Assembly (NCBI RefSeq): GCF_000307875.1
Contig: NZ_AJLS01000063.1
Coordinates: 18,138-82,137, forward strand
Origin: Neobacillus bataviensis LMG 21833
GTDB taxonomy: Bacteria > Bacillota > Bacilli > Bacillales > Cytobacillaceae
Reading direction: 5' to 3'
DNA: 64,000 nucleotides
Numbering within the stretch: position 1 is the first letter of the stretch; each line of letters begins with the position of its first letter. The translations under genes and the position numbers were made by a program. Below are positions 52,643 to 62,984 of this stretch, in pieces. The notes under the pieces are model-generated. The model did no database searches. It had not been told where the DNA came from and worked only from the letters and a program-made list of their open reading frames with translations.

Positions 52643-53551
52643 TTATGAAAGCGGATCAGCCTCTAAAATATCACACATATCCTGCGGCATCTGTGCTTCA
52701 AAGGTCATTTCCTCACCAAGGAATGGATGTTTAAATTTGATTTTTCGGCAATGAAGAGCCTGCCGATTCATGATCGTTAGGTCTCCTCCATATAAATCAT
52801 CCCCAAGCAATGGATGACCTAGATAGGACATATGCACCCTAATTTGATGGGTTCGACCCGTTTCAAGCTGCAGCTCCAAATGTGTAAATGTTCGATATCC
52901 CCTGATTATCCGATAATGTGTACAGGCGTATTGCCCGTCATCACGGACTTCTCTTTCAATGATACTGTCCTCTTTACGCCCAATCGGTTCTACAATTGTA
53001 CCACTTTCTTCAGCAAGCGAACCAGCTGCAAAAGCCTCATATGTTCTTTTTACCTGCCCGCTCTGCTGCATTTTGCTAAACAAATGATGCACGTGACGAT
53101 GCTTAGCTATTAAAACAATCCCCGAAGTATCACGGTCAAGCCGGGTAACGATGTGAGACGTTGCCTCAAGCCCGATGTGCTGATAATAGCCGACAAGTGC
53201 ATGGGCAAGACTGCTCGAAGGGTGTTCCCTTGAGGGAATCGTATTCATACCGGCGGGTTTGCAAACCACAAGTAGATACTCGTCTTCAAACAGAATCGTT
53301 AACGGAATATCCTCACCCTGAACCCCAACGCTAGGAAGTTCCGCAGGAAAAATCACCGTCAGTACATCGCCAGCCCTTAGCTTGTAACGGACATTTACTT
53401 CTTCTTTATTTACCTGGATACTTCCGCCCTTAAACTTGATATCCGTTAGGGCTGTACGGGAGATCTCCTCATTTTTTAAAAATTCCTTTATTAACAAGCC
53501 GGCTTGTTCGTTTTCAATTACCCAATTCAATGTAAATCGAGAAGTCATCAT
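52643..53551 (-). CDS. yjbO: RluA-family pseudouridine synthase YjbO
   Basis: A 302-residue enzyme: an S4-like N-terminal RNA-binding segment (about 15-80) and the RluA catalytic domain with HIVTRLDRDTSGIVLIAK (catalytic Asp near residue 139) and GRTHQIRVHMSYLGHPLLGD. It isomerises uridines in rRNA or tRNA; the exact target is unknown. It lies 15 bp or so after nadK on the same strand, in the conserved nadK-yjbO order. Confidence 0.9.
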   Translation of the reverse strand: MMTSRFTLNWVIENEQAGLLIKEFLKNEEISRTALTDIKFKGGSIQVNKEEVNVRYKLRAGDVLTVIFPAELPSVGVQGEDIPLTILFEDEYLLVVCKPAGMNTIPSREHPSSSLAHALVGYYQHIGLEATSHIVTRLDRDTSGIVLIAKHRHVHHLFSKMQQSGQVKRTYEAFAAGSLAEESGTIVEPIGRKEDSIIEREVRDDGQYACTHYRIIRGYRTFTHLELQLETGRTHQIRVHMSYLGHPLLGDDLYGGDLTIMNRQALHCRKIKFKHPFLGEEMTFEAQMPQDMCDILEADPLS

Positions 53552-53565
53552 AAATGTACCTGCGC

Positions 53566-54360
53566 TTAATCAGAAATAAACGAATCATGAACTCTTTTCC
53601 AGAAAGGAAATGGACGGAAGCGGGCAAAGCGGATTTTTTCCTCTGGCACCCTAAATTGAATCGATTTGACATCTTTATGGAGCAATGTCAGATGATCAAC
53701 TGTCACCTGGAAATCAGAGCGGTTAACAGGTTTCAGCATGCAGTTATGATGTGCCGGCAGAATCAGCGGTGAGCCCACTGTTCTAAACACCTTATTATTA
53801 ATTGAAGCCATTTCCGCGACTTGGAGGGCCGAAATCGATGGATGGATAATCGCCCCGCCAAGCGCCTTATTATAAGCAGTACTGCCTGAAGGTGTAGAAA
53901 CGCAGAGACCATCACCACGGAACCGTTCAAAATGCTGTCCGCGAATTTCTACATCCATGACAAGAGTCCCCTCAACACTTTTAACCGTCGACTCGTTAAG
54001 AGCCAAATACCTCGATTCCTTGCCGCCATGGGAGTAACGGATAATCACTTCAAGCAATGGGTATTCGACGACCTGGTAAGGAGTTTTCGCAATCGCAATC
54101 ACTAGCTTTTCAATTTCATCCGGAATCCAGTCAGCATAAAAACCAAGGTGTCCTGTATGGATTCCGACAAATGCCGTTTTACTCAAGCGGCTGCTATAGC
54201 GGTGAAAAGCGTAGAGTAATGTGCCGTCACCGCCAATAGAAACAACTATATCGGGTTGATCCTCGTCATATATAAGATCAAAATCAAGTAAATACGTCCT
54301 CATTTTGTGCATCAAAATATTTGATTTTTGATCTCCTTTTGATGTAATCGCAAATTTCAT
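53566..54360 (-). CDS. nadK: NAD kinase
   Basis: A 264-residue ATP-NAD kinase making NADP. The diagnostic GGDGTLLYA is near residue 45, followed by NES in ALNESTVK and the glycine-rich [12 protein letters not shown]. The start is ATG 54360 with AAGGAG nine bases upstream; the frame from 54393 is not supported. It is followed by yjbO and preceded by relQ, the B. subtilis order (nadF/yjbN). Confidence 0.95.
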   Translation of the reverse strand: MKFAITSKGDQKSNILMHKMRTYLLDFDLIYDEDQPDIVVSIGGDGTLLYAFHRYSSRLSKTAFVGIHTGHLGFYADWIPDEIEKLVIAIAKTPYQVVEYPLLEVIIRYSHGGKESRYLALNESTVKSVEGTLVMDVEIRGQHFERFRGDGLCVSTPSGSTAYNKALGGAIIHPSISALQVAEMASINNKVFRTVGSPLILPAHHNCMLKPVNRSDFQVTVDHLTLLHKDVKSIQFRVPEEKIRFARFRPFPFWKRVHDSFISD

Positions 54361-54408
54361 AATCTTATACTCCTTATACAGAATGGTCTTCAAACCATGG
54401 TCTTGCCA

Positions 54409-55047
54409 CTAGTGTTTTTCCTCTTGCTTCAACTCTTTTTTTCTTGTAAAAAAAGCTTGGGCCTCCTGGATTTCCCCGCGGATTAATGACATTTCTTCAT
54501 CAAGCCGAAAGGCGGCTTCCGATGCTCGTTGCAGTCTCATCCGAATATCTGATGGAAATGCCCCTTTATACTTATAGTTTAGTGAATGTTCAATGGTTGC
54601 CCAAAAATTCATGGCGAGCGTCCTGATTTGAATCTCGGCAAGAATTTTCTTTTCTCCGTGGATGGTTTGAACAGGGTATTGAATCACCACATGGTATGAA
54701 CGGTACCCGCTCGTCTTTTTATGGGATATATAATCTCGTTCTTCCACGATTTCCAAATCATTGCGGTTTCTTAAGAGATTGACAACCGTATGAATATCAT
54801 CGACAAACTGACACATAATTCGCATCCCTGCAATATCCTGCATTTCTTCTTCCAAACTCTCGAGCGGAATCCCCTTTTGATTGGCTTTATCGAGAATACT
54901 TGCGATTGGTTTCACACGGCCTGTCACAAATTCAATTGGTGAATGAGAGGAGTCTAGTTCAAATTGTCCCCTCATCCCCTTTAATTTTATTTTCAGCTCT
55001 GAAACAGCTTGTTTATATGGGGCTAAAAATTGATCCCAATGCTTCAT
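54409..55047 (-). CDS. relQ: Small alarmone synthetase RelQ
   Basis: A 212-residue (p)ppGpp synthetase without hydrolase domain. The synthetase motifs are visible: DIAGMRIMCQFVDDI, HKKTSGYRSYHVVIQYP (G-loop/substrate Tyr) and EIQIRTLAMNFWATIEHSLN. RelQ (SasB, YjbM) forms tetramers and is activated by pppGpp; it acts in cell-envelope and antibiotic stress. It lies between yjbL and nadK. Confidence 0.95.
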   Translation of the reverse strand: MKHWDQFLAPYKQAVSELKIKLKGMRGQFELDSSHSPIEFVTGRVKPIASILDKANQKGIPLESLEEEMQDIAGMRIMCQFVDDIHTVVNLLRNRNDLEIVEERDYISHKKTSGYRSYHVVIQYPVQTIHGEKKILAEIQIRTLAMNFWATIEHSLNYKYKGAFPSDIRMRLQRASEAAFRLDEEMSLIRGEIQEAQAFFTRKKELKQEEKH

Positions 55048-55062
55048 AATTCCACCTCAAGT

Positions 55063-55422
55063 TTAGAAAATCTCCTCTACTTTAGTAACCATTTCGTTTC
55101 CATAGTTACTATTACCTTTAATATTGCTTATTACATATTCTAATTCATCATGAAAATTGGTTAGTTCAATCTGTTCTCCCTCAAATGAAAGGCATACAGG
55201 GAACTCCTGCTCATTTGCTGCCTTGAGGCTAGGCCAGAAAACTTCCGGCAGAACTACATATGTATAATCTTCTTGGTTCTCCATTAAGTAAATAAATGAA
55301 TAATGGTCAGAATCTACGAGAATCTGCTCACCCGGAACTAATCCGTTTATCGGTTCATTACTTTCTAATAAAAGTTTGCTTTCTTTATTGTTTGCTTTTA
55401 AGATTGTTATTCTTTTCTGCAT
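55063..55422 (-). CDS. yjbL: UPF0738 protein YjbL
   Basis: A 119-residue soluble protein of conserved unknown family UPF0738. Visible blocks are LLLESNEPINGLVPGEQILVD and the acidic YTYVVLPEVFWPSL. The start is ATG 55422 with GGAGGG seven bases upstream (rather than 55437). It is 15 bp upstream of relQ, in the conserved yjbK/yjbL/relQ neighbourhood and divergent from the CYTH gene. Confidence 0.83.
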   Translation of the reverse strand: MQKRITILKANNKESKLLLESNEPINGLVPGEQILVDSDHYSFIYLMENQEDYTYVVLPEVFWPSLKAANEQEFPVCLSFEGEQIELTNFHDELEYVISNIKGNSNYGNEMVTKVEEIF

Positions 55423-55568
55423 CCTTTTTCCCTCCATCTTTCACCATCCCATTTTAGCATATTTCACCCATTTCTCCCAAGGATTGCGGTTGAAATCCTT
55501 CAAGTAGACAGGTAACCACATTCATAGGTATGATTAACTAACACCGCCCGCGAAAGGATGACAAAGGG

Positions 55569-56165
55569 ATGTCACAAAATATTGAAATTGAATTTAAAAA
55601 TATGCTGACACACATTGAATATGAAAGGTTACTGAAGGCCTTCAATATTGATAAAAGTCAGATTTTCTCCCAGGAAAACCACTACTTTGATACAGTAGAT
55701 TTTGCTTTAAAAAGCACTGGTGCTGCTTTAAGAATCCGAAAAAAAGCTGATGCTTTCGAGATGACTTTAAAGCAGCCTGCTGCAGTAGGCCTACTTGAAA
55801 CTAATCAAAAAATAAGTGAAAACCAAGCCTGCAACTCCATCAAACTTGGGAAGCTGCCTAGTGGAGAAATTCAACAGTTAATCGAAGATCAGAAAATCTC
55901 TTTTTCAAAGATCCAGTATTTTGGGTTGCTGACTACAAATAGAGCAGAAGTTGAATACAAAAATGGATTACTTGTTCTCGACCATAGTTCCTATCTAACG
56001 AAAGAAGATTATGAACTAGAATACGAAGTTGAAAACTATTCAGAAGGGCTGAAAGTCTTTAAAGAGCTCCTAGCTCAATTTATGATTCCCGAACGGAAAA
56101 CGGATAATAAAATTCGCCGCTTTTATCAGCAAAAATATTCTCAGTCTGACTCAAGCCATTGTTAA
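55569..56165 (+). CDS. yjbK: CYTH-domain protein YjbK
   Basis: A 198-residue triphosphate-tunnel protein. The ExExK signature is EIEFKN at the N-terminus; ALRIRKK, EMTLKQP, LLVLDHSSYL and DYELEYEVEN line the tunnel with alternating charges. CYTH proteins hydrolyse inorganic or organic triphosphates or bind them; YjbK's substrate is unknown, but its steady neighbourhood with relQ is suggestive. ATG after AAAGG. Confidence 0.88.
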   Translation: MSQNIEIEFKNMLTHIEYERLLKAFNIDKSQIFSQENHYFDTVDFALKSTGAALRIRKKADAFEMTLKQPAAVGLLETNQKISENQACNSIKLGKLPSGEIQQLIEDQKISFSKIQYFGLLTTNRAEVEYKNGLLVLDHSSYLTKEDYELEYEVENYSEGLKVFKELLAQFMIPERKTDNKIRRFYQQKYSQSDSSHC

Positions 56166-56343
56166 GCAAAGTATTTTTTACCATCTGATAAATTTCTCCA
56201 GTTAATACTAAGAAAACAACCCATTGTAAACATTAATAACGTGTATAGGCTGAAAATTACCCTTTTCAAGGCAATTCATTTGAGATATGAAATAGGCATT
56301 GATAAAATATGAGTACAAAAGACTTAAAGGAGTTGTCAACTTG

Positions 56344-56751
56344 ATGGAAAAAAAGCTTACACCTTTTGAGGCCATAGGTGAAGATACATTAAACAGACTT
56401 GTCGACGCATTTTATGGCCTTGTTGCACAACATCCTGATCTAGCTCCAATATTCCCAAATCAATTTACTGAAATCGCACGAAAACAAAAGCAATTCATGA
56501 CACAATATTTAGGCGGGCCGCCGCTTTATACAGAGGAGCATGGTCATCCAATGATGCGTGCACGTCATTTGCCATTTCCGGTTACACCAACTCGGGCTAC
56601 AGCATGGTTAGCCTGTATGAAACAGGCAATGGATCAGATTAACTTACAAGGCTCCCTTAGGGATGAATTTTACTATCGGCTTACACTGACAGCGCAGCAT
56701 ATGATTAACACGCCAGATGAAGGCGAGATACAAGGTGAAAATTGTGAGTAA
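56344..56751 (+). CDS. yjbI: Truncated (group II) hemoglobin YjbI
   Basis: A 135-residue 2-over-2 globin. The proximal His is in [12 protein letters not shown] near residue 78, with [15 protein letters not shown] before it and the conserved Trp in [10 protein letters not shown]. It binds O2/NO and may protect the partner SpxH or other thiol proteins. The start is ATG 56344 (the TTG just upstream is possible). It overlaps spxH by 8 bases, a coupling kept across Bacillus. Confidence 0.92.
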   Translation: MEKKLTPFEAIGEDTLNRLVDAFYGLVAQHPDLAPIFPNQFTEIARKQKQFMTQYLGGPPLYTEEHGHPMMRARHLPFPVTPTRATAWLACMKQAMDQINLQGSLRDEFYYRLTLTAQHMINTPDEGEIQGENCE

Positions 56752-57631
56752 TGCTAAATTGCCGGGCTCGAAGAACCGTTGCAGCGGCAGTGATAAAAAA
56801 CCTATTGAAATTTATATGTTTATCGATCCATTATGTCCCGAATGCTGGGCATTAGAGCCAATCCTGAAGAAACTGCATATTGAGTATGGAAGGTATTTTT
56901 CAATTAAGCATGTATTAAGCGGGCGTTTGGCCGATTTAAATTTGAGTAAAAAAAAGAACTATGAAAATATCGCTCAATCTTGGGAAAAGACGGCAAGCAG
57001 AACGGGTATGTCATGCGATGGGAGCCTATGGTTAGAAAATCCTGTGGACAATCCCTATACTGTCTCCATTGCCTTAAAAGCTGCTGAATTACAGGGGAGA
57101 CGCGCTGGTCTGCGTTTTCTTCGCAGAATTCAAGAAATGTTATTTTTAGAAAAAAAGAATACTTCTAATCTTGAGGTGTTAAAGGGTTGTGCGGACAGTT
57201 CAGGTTTAGATGTTGAGGAATTCATGGCAGATATTCATTCCGACAGCGCTGCGAAAGCCTTTCAATGTGATTTGAAAATCACTTCCGAAATGGATGTGAA
57301 TGAAATTCCTACCCTTGTCTTTTTTAATGAAAATATCGAGGATGAAGGCATCAAAATTACCGGTTCCTATCCGTATGAAGTGTATGTCCAAATATTAGAA
57401 GAAATGTTATCGGAAAAGCCAGTCCAATCTCCTCCTCCACCGTTAGAGTCTTTTATGAAGTTTTTTAAATTTGTTGCTTCAAAGGAAATTGCCGTTGTCT
57501 ATAATATGTCAGTTTCACAAATTGAACGGGAAATGAAAAAGCTGCTTCTAAAACAAGTAGTGGAGCAAATTCCCGCAAAGTACGGAACATTTTGGAGATA
57601 TATTGAAGAATCTAATGTCGATCCATCATGA
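56744..57631 (+). CDS. spxH: ClpXP adaptor protein SpxH (YjbH)
   Basis: About 295 residues of the DsbA-like/thioredoxin-fold adaptor that delivers the regulator Spx to ClpXP. The CxxC is in [14 protein letters not shown] near residue 33, and the cis-Pro loop is [10 protein letters not shown]. The C-terminal helical part ([20 protein letters not shown]) is the usual end. The start is GTG 56744 with AAGGTG six bases upstream, overlapping yjbI; the ATG at 56717 lacks a site. Confidence 0.92.
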   Translation: MSNAKLPGSKNRCSGSDKKPIEIYMFIDPLCPECWALEPILKKLHIEYGRYFSIKHVLSGRLADLNLSKKKNYENIAQSWEKTASRTGMSCDGSLWLENPVDNPYTVSIALKAAELQGRRAGLRFLRRIQEMLFLEKKNTSNLEVLKGCADSSGLDVEEFMADIHSDSAAKAFQCDLKITSEMDVNEIPTLVFFNENIEDEGIKITGSYPYEVYVQILEEMLSEKPVQSPPPPLESFMKFFKFVASKEIAVVYNMSVSQIEREMKKLLLKQVVEQIPAKYGTFWRYIEESNVDPS

Positions 57632-57663
57632 TCCGGCATTTTTTCTATGGTTGGAAAATAAAA

Positions 57664-57697
57664 ACGCCTTGCAGTTTTTCCGAACTGCAAGGCATTC
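57664..57697. terminator. Terminator after spxH
   Basis: GCCTTGCAGTT and AACTGCAAGGC close an 11-bp stem with a TTTCCG loop. The T-run is better on the minus strand, but it can serve spxH on the plus strand too. Positions are approximate to a few bases. Confidence 0.75.
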
Positions 57698-57830
57698 TCT
57701 ATTAATACGAACAAAGGGGATGGGAGAAATTTTTCACGGTCAAACAAAGGGGTATATGTTTGTAGTGATCAACTTCACGCATTAAATATACCATGCGCTT
57801 TAAAGGGCTGACAATAAGTATGTGCTTTAT

Positions 57831-57859
57831 TTCACATAATTGTCAAAAAGTCATATAAT
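57831..57859 (+). promoter_or_regulatory. Promoter of the small membrane protein gene
   Basis: TTCACA (57831-57836), 17 bp, perfect TATAAT (57854-57859), about 55 bp upstream of the GTG start at 57915. Confidence 0.7.
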
Positions 57860-57914
57860 CATTAGATGGACAATAGACTTAGTAGTGAATATCCTTGTAA
57901 AGGTGGAATTCACT

Positions 57915-58088
57915 GTGGGTAAAATTCCCTTTTTCCTAATCATTCTTTTTATATTGTTTGCTTTTTTCCTCCACATACTTGCTTTACTAAAGATTTTCCC
58001 GTTATTGCTCAGTACACCCATTTTGTTTATTTCCATTTTAATCTTCCTGCTATATCTTAATAATCGTAAACGATTTAGAGGGTTTTAA
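57915..58088 (+). CDS. Small hydrophobic membrane protein
   Basis: A 57-residue peptide with two membrane helices (about 4-24 and 30-48) and a basic tail NNRKRFRGF. The start is GTG 57915, eight bases after AAAGGTGG; the longer frame from 57840 reads through the promoter. It lies between spxH and pepF. No family recognised. Confidence 0.6.
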   Translation: MGKIPFFLIILFILFAFFLHILALLKIFPLLLSTPILFISILIFLLYLNNRKRFRGF

Positions 58089-58123
58089 AAGGGATGGCTG
58101 CTTATTTCGGCACCATCCCTTTT
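58087..58123. terminator. Bidirectional terminator between the small gene and pepF
   Basis: AAAAGGGATGG (58087-58097) pairs with CCATCCCTTTT (58113-58123). Confidence 0.85.
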
Positions 58124-58131
58124 AAAATCCC

Positions 58132-59952
58132 TTATGAAAGCAATTGCTCTAATTCGTTTAATTTTTCTTCGAACACCTTACATGCATTCTTAATTGGATC
58201 AGCGCTCGTCATGTCGACTCCTGCTTTTTTGAGTACTTCAATCGGGTAATCAGAGCTTCCGGCACTAAGGAACTGTTCAATATAGCGTTTAACCGCTGGC
58301 TCTCCTTCATCCAATATCTGCTTGCTTAATGCAGTCGCGGCACTGAAGCCTGTGGCGTACTGGTACACATAATAATTATAATAGAAATGCGGAATTCTTG
58401 CCCATTCTAAGCCAATTTCCTCATCAATGATAATATCCTCTTCCCCGAAATATTTCTTGTTCAATGCATAATAGGCTTCGGTTAAAGCGTCAGCTGTTAG
58501 TGCTTCATTATTTTGTGCCTTTTGATGAATCAAATGCTCAAATTCCGCAAACATTGTTTGACGGAAGACGGTGCCTCTAAAGCCCTCTAAATAATGATTA
58601 AGCAGGTAAATTCGCTTCTGCTCATCATCAATCGTTTTTAACAAATAATCATTTAACAATGCTTCATTACATGTAGAAGCTACCTCAGCAACGAAGATTG
58701 AGTAGTTTCCGTACGGATATGGCTGTGATTTCCGCGTATAGTAGCTATGGACGGAATGGCCAAATTCATGTGCCAAGGTGAATAAATTGTTTACGTTATC
58801 CTGCCAATTCATCAGGATATACGGATGTGTGCCATATGCTCCGGAAGAGTAAGCACCGCTGCGCTTGCCTTTATTCTCATGGACATCGACCCAGCGATTC
58901 TCAAAGCCTTCTTTTAGAATCTTCGAATATTCCTCACCTAACGGGGCCAATCCTTTTATCACTAAATCCTGTGCCTCTTCATACTTAATTTCCATTTTTA
59001 CATCTTTTACTAACGGTGTATACAGGTCATACATGTGAAGCTCTTCTAAACCTAAGATCTTTTTGCGGAGCTTTACATAGCGATGCAATAAATGAAGATT
59101 ATCAGTAACAGTATTTACCAGGTTATCATAGACACTTTCAGGAATATTGTTGGCTGAAAGTGCCGCATGTCTTGCAGAATCATATTTTCTTACTCTTGCA
59201 TTGAAGTTGTCTTTTTTTACATTACCGCTTAACGTACTTGAGAAGGTATTTTTAAAATCACCATACGCTTTATAAACGGCCTTAAACGCATCGTGGCGAA
59301 CACGCTGGTCACTGCTTTCCAAGAAACGGCTGTAGCGTCCATGGGTAACTTCTACCTCTTCCCCATTCTCATCCTTAATCGTTGGAAACTTGATGTCAGC
59401 GTTGTTCAACATACCAAATGTGTTGCTGGATGCATCCATCACTTCGCTTGCTTCCGCTAATAAGGCTTCTTGCTCAGCACTAAGCACATGTGGTCTTTGC
59501 TGATTAATTTCTTCAATCGCATGTTCATAAAGCTTTAGCTCTTGTTTCTCATTCAGGAAACTCATCACCTTGCTTTCATCAATTGAAAGAATTTCCGGGA
59601 CAATAAACGCCAGCTGACTCGCCGCCTGTGAGTAAAGATTTTTCATTCTGTCATCTAACCCCTGGTAAAAGGAGTTTGTGGTGTCTTGGTCATAACGCAT
59701 GTGTGAGTATGTATAAAGCTTGCCAATCCGCTCTAACAATTGATCTTGGAATTGAAGAGCTTTATAAAGTGTTTCCGCATTCTCTCCCAATTTCCCTTCA
59801 AATTCCTTTATCCCAGAAATATGATTCTTTACCTCTTGAAACTCTTTTTCCCATTCCTGATCGTTTGCAAAAATATCTTCTAATTTCCATGTGTCTTCCA
59901 CAGCGATGTCACTTCTCGCTGGGAGCGATTTAACAGCAGTTTCATTTGCCAT
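58132..59952 (-). CDS. pepF: Oligoendopeptidase F (PepF)
   Basis: A 606-residue M3 zinc peptidase that cuts short peptides in the cytosol. The zinc site is LAHEFGHSVHSYY near residue 390 with the third ligand in the AEVASTCNEALL helix. Full usual length. In B. subtilis PepF (YjbG) can degrade PhrA-type signal peptides and thereby inhibit sporulation initiation. GGAGG precedes the ATG. It is between spxH and coiA, as in B. subtilis. Confidence 0.95.
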   Translation of the reverse strand: MANETAVKSLPARSDIAVEDTWKLEDIFANDQEWEKEFQEVKNHISGIKEFEGKLGENAETLYKALQFQDQLLERIGKLYTYSHMRYDQDTTNSFYQGLDDRMKNLYSQAASQLAFIVPEILSIDESKVMSFLNEKQELKLYEHAIEEINQQRPHVLSAEQEALLAEASEVMDASSNTFGMLNNADIKFPTIKDENGEEVEVTHGRYSRFLESSDQRVRHDAFKAVYKAYGDFKNTFSSTLSGNVKKDNFNARVRKYDSARHAALSANNIPESVYDNLVNTVTDNLHLLHRYVKLRKKILGLEELHMYDLYTPLVKDVKMEIKYEEAQDLVIKGLAPLGEEYSKILKEGFENRWVDVHENKGKRSGAYSSGAYGTHPYILMNWQDNVNNLFTLAHEFGHSVHSYYTRKSQPYPYGNYSIFVAEVASTCNEALLNDYLLKTIDDEQKRIYLLNHYLEGFRGTVFRQTMFAEFEHLIHQKAQNNEALTADALTEAYYALNKKYFGEEDIIIDEEIGLEWARIPHFYYNYYVYQYATGFSAATALSKQILDEGEPAVKRYIEQFLSAGSSDYPIEVLKKAGVDMTSADPIKNACKVFEEKLNELEQLLS

Positions 59953-60088
59953 GATCTAACCTCCATTCAAATTTTCAATATGTGAAAAGAATTCCCTACA
60001 TAACTATATTCTCTTTTTACGTGCTATTTCCTTTTAAAAGATGTGAAATACAGTACCACTTCACTATATTATGCCCATTTGTTTATTT

Positions 60089-61288
60089 TCATTTATTCTT
60101 TGAGAGTAGCATGCTATTTTTTTGAAAAAAAAGCTGTTTTGCTTCCTCCCTTTCCCTATTCGACTTCGGGATAATTAGTTTCCGTTGCACTTGAAAAGCC
60201 ATTTTTCCCTTTCGAGTCAAATTCCCCAGGGACTCCAAGGTTTGTAAATATTCAACTAAAGCAAGGATTGGACTGACATCACTTACCTGCGGCAAATGCC
60301 TTAATTTTATATCATTTCTACGAATTCTTTTATTAAAATGGCTGGTAATCTCCTGAATAGTTAGACCATCGTTGGGGTTTTTGTTGGCTAAAACATCAAG
60401 ATATACATACGTCTGCCAAATAATTGGTGGAGTTTGAATAAGCATTGAGTGTGCTACAGGGAGACCAATTTCGGGAGGTAATAAGAAAAGATTTAGTCCA
60501 CGGCTATAAATTTCACGGAGGAACTTTTTTTGCTCCGATTGTGGGTGGAGCGCCCAATTTAGAATAAATCTTTCATTTTCTGCGTTCCAGCTAGGAAGAG
60601 TAAACTGCATTTTATTTGCAGGTTCTAGCACGACATCTAATTCAATTTTATCAAGTGGAAAATAGGATTGGTTAACGAATGCATTTTTTATCGAGAAGGG
60701 TGTAATCGATTCTATTAATTGAAAAAGATGTTTTTCGGGGCAATAAGCTGGGATATAAAGAATTCCCGTTGATGAGCTTCGTAAAAATAAATAATGAAAA
60801 TTGGATAGTGAGAGTGTGTCTTTCCTTATGGGGTGTATGTGGTTGCTAGCGATAATCCATAATGGGATATAATCATTTTCAATATAGGTTTTCGTCCTTT
60901 TCGAAAAAACCTTTTCCGGTAATGATGAGCATTGATACTCTAGCGCATATTTCTTTCCCTTATGCTTGAATAAAATGTCTGGGCGCTGCTGAATTTCTCG
61001 ATCATAGTACTCTAATGCCGCAGGAACTTTTTGTCTGATAAGCCATTGAAAAAGCTGCCGTTTCCCTTCTAAATGTTCATAAGATTCATTTTTATAAATA
61101 TCACGGCAACTGCTTCCCTGTTTATGTGCAAAGTGAAAAATCCGCTGGTCACCTAATTTTAGTACCACACTTTCACCACATATCGGGCAAACGAATTCTT
61201 CTTTACCTCTTATAGCTAATAGAGTTTCCTTTTTATAATCATACCCAAGACAAAGCTTTTTTCCAGTTTTTGTACTTGCTGTTAGCAA
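60089..61288 (-). CDS. coiA: Competence protein CoiA
   Basis: A 399-residue protein. The N-terminal zinc-ribbon-like part holds Cys34-x2-Cys37-x14-His52-x2-His55 and Cys61. A PD-(D/E)XK nuclease-like core follows: QRPDILFKHKGKKYALEYQC (Asp, Glu, Gln) near residue 105. CoiA is needed for recombination of transforming DNA after uptake. The start is TTG 61288 with GGAGGGG seven bases upstream. In B. subtilis it is in the ComK regulon; I did not see a clear ComK box. Confidence 0.9.
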   Translation of the reverse strand: MLTASTKTGKKLCLGYDYKKETLLAIRGKEEFVCPICGESVVLKLGDQRIFHFAHKQGSSCRDIYKNESYEHLEGKRQLFQWLIRQKVPAALEYYDREIQQRPDILFKHKGKKYALEYQCSSLPEKVFSKRTKTYIENDYIPLWIIASNHIHPIRKDTLSLSNFHYLFLRSSSTGILYIPAYCPEKHLFQLIESITPFSIKNAFVNQSYFPLDKIELDVVLEPANKMQFTLPSWNAENERFILNWALHPQSEQKKFLREIYSRGLNLFLLPPEIGLPVAHSMLIQTPPIIWQTYVYLDVLANKNPNDGLTIQEITSHFNKRIRRNDIKLRHLPQVSDVSPILALVEYLQTLESLGNLTRKGKMAFQVQRKLIIPKSNREREEAKQLFFQKNSMLLSKNK

Positions 61289-61354
61289 TGAAGTTCCCCT
61301 CCTTTTTTACTTAACTAATTCGCCAAATTTCACCATATCCCTTCTCGTAAAAAA

Positions 61355-61388
61355 AGAAAATCCCGTCGAAATTCGACGAGATTTTCTT
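61355..61388. terminator. Terminator of the cardiolipin synthase gene
   Basis: GAAAATC-C-CGTCGA pairs with TCGACG-A-GATTTTC (one mismatch), followed by a seven-T run on the minus strand. Confidence 0.85.
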
Positions 61389-61396
61389 TCTCCATC

Positions 61397-62917
61397 TTAT
61401 AACAATGGTGACAGCAACCGCGCTGTTGATTCTAGTAATCTAAAGCCAATATGCCGTTTTTGAAACGTCTTTAATTCTAACTCTTTCGCATATTCGAGAT
61501 CATTTATATATTCTTCTACAAGCTTTTGTGTACTCTTTGTCCGAAACAAGAACGCATTTACCTCAAAATTCAAGTGAAAACTACGCATATCCATATTGGA
61601 TGTCCCAATCGAGGCAAGTTCATCATCAACAATCACAATTTTACTATGCATAAAGCCCCGTTCATATTCATAAACTTTTACCCCTGCTTCAAGAAGCTCG
61701 GGGAAATAAGACCTGGACGCATGAAAGACAATTCGTTTATCAGGCCGATTCGGTACAAGCAGCCTCACATCAACCCCACTAAGTGCGGCAACTTTAATGG
61801 CTGAAAAAATATCTTCATCCGGAATAAAATAGGGAGAAGCAATCCAAACTGATTTTTTCGCAGAAGCAATCATCGAGAAAAAAATATTTTTTATGACGCT
61901 CCATTCATTATCAGGTCCGCCCGCAATCAGTTGAACGCCGCCATGACTTTTATGATCAATTTGTGGTGATAAGTATTCTGCTGTTAAAAAACTGTGGTTT
62001 GTCATATAATACCAATCCTGCAAAAAGATGAGCTGGAGGGTACGAACAGCTTCCCCTTTAAGCATTAAATGTGTATCACGCCAATAGCCTATATCCTTAT
62101 TCCTTCCTAAATATTCATCGCCAATATTTAATCCGCCAACAAAGCCAATCGTTCCATCTATCACAATGATCTTGCGATGATTTCGGAAATTAAACTTATT
62201 ATTTAAAAACGGCAGCTTTACGGGGCCAAATGAAACCGTTTCTATTCCGGCATTTCTAAGATCATTAATATAGGTCTTCGATAACTTCCATGAACCAACT
62301 GCATCAAACAAAAACCGAATCTTCACTCCCTGTTGCGCTTTTTCAATTAGAAGGTCTTTGATTTCCTGCCCAATATGGTCATGACGAACAATATAATATT
62401 CAAGGTGAATATGATGCCTAGCCCTTTTTAATTGTTCAATAATACGACGAAAGGTTTCTTCACCATTAGTTAAAACCTCTGTAGCGGTATCAAACGAAAT
62501 TGGGCTGTTACCCAATTTTTGAGCCAAATTAAATAATCTCCCTTGATGTTCTCCCATTAAACGAAGCTTTTCCTCACTTCTGGGATCATCATCACCTTCA
62601 ACGGTTAAAAAGGCTTGTTTGTCTAGAAAATATTTCTTTCTATACATTTTTTCTTTCCGATAACTCCGTCCAAATAATAGATAAAAGATAAAACCAATTA
62701 GGGGAAAGCTTCCTAACACCACTAACCATGTGATTGTTTGTGTTGGATGTCGATTTTCAAGGAAAATAACAAATCCGATAAAAATAACTGACATTGAAAT
62801 CATCACGCTTAAGAATCCAAATATACCACTTTCCAATCGATCCCTAAAGAAAAACAGGAGCCCGGTTATTACCGCTAAAAATATGATCACCCTTACCGTG
62901 TTTTTCAAAGGACTCAC
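61397..62917 (-). CDS. cls: Cardiolipin synthase
   Basis: A 506-residue phospholipase-D-superfamily enzyme joining two phosphatidylglycerol molecules. It has two N-terminal membrane helices (about 8-25, 30-52) and a third near 62-80, then the two HxK(x)4D motifs HRKIIVIDG near residue 250 and HSKIVIVDD near residue 425. The length is normal for ClsA-type enzymes. It lies between coiA and mecA, where B. subtilis has no such gene; the sequence shows no sign of recent import. Confidence 0.94.
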   Translation of the reverse strand: MSPLKNTVRVIIFLAVITGLLFFFRDRLESGIFGFLSVMISMSVIFIGFVIFLENRHPTQTITWLVVLGSFPLIGFIFYLLFGRSYRKEKMYRKKYFLDKQAFLTVEGDDDPRSEEKLRLMGEHQGRLFNLAQKLGNSPISFDTATEVLTNGEETFRRIIEQLKRARHHIHLEYYIVRHDHIGQEIKDLLIEKAQQGVKIRFLFDAVGSWKLSKTYINDLRNAGIETVSFGPVKLPFLNNKFNFRNHRKIIVIDGTIGFVGGLNIGDEYLGRNKDIGYWRDTHLMLKGEAVRTLQLIFLQDWYYMTNHSFLTAEYLSPQIDHKSHGGVQLIAGGPDNEWSVIKNIFFSMIASAKKSVWIASPYFIPDEDIFSAIKVAALSGVDVRLLVPNRPDKRIVFHASRSYFPELLEAGVKVYEYERGFMHSKIVIVDDELASIGTSNMDMRSFHLNFEVNAFLFRTKSTQKLVEEYINDLEYAKELELKTFQKRHIGFRLLESTARLLSPLL

Positions 62918-62950
62918 CTGCCAAATTTTTCATAGTAGGAATAATATTAA

Positions 62951-62980
62951 AATACCGATTTCAAATATGAAATCGGTATT
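62951..62980. terminator. Terminator of mecA
   Basis: AATACCGATTTC (62951-62962) pairs with GAAATCGGTATT (62969-62980), with T-rich flank on the minus strand. Confidence 0.9.
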
Positions 62981-62984
62981 CTTA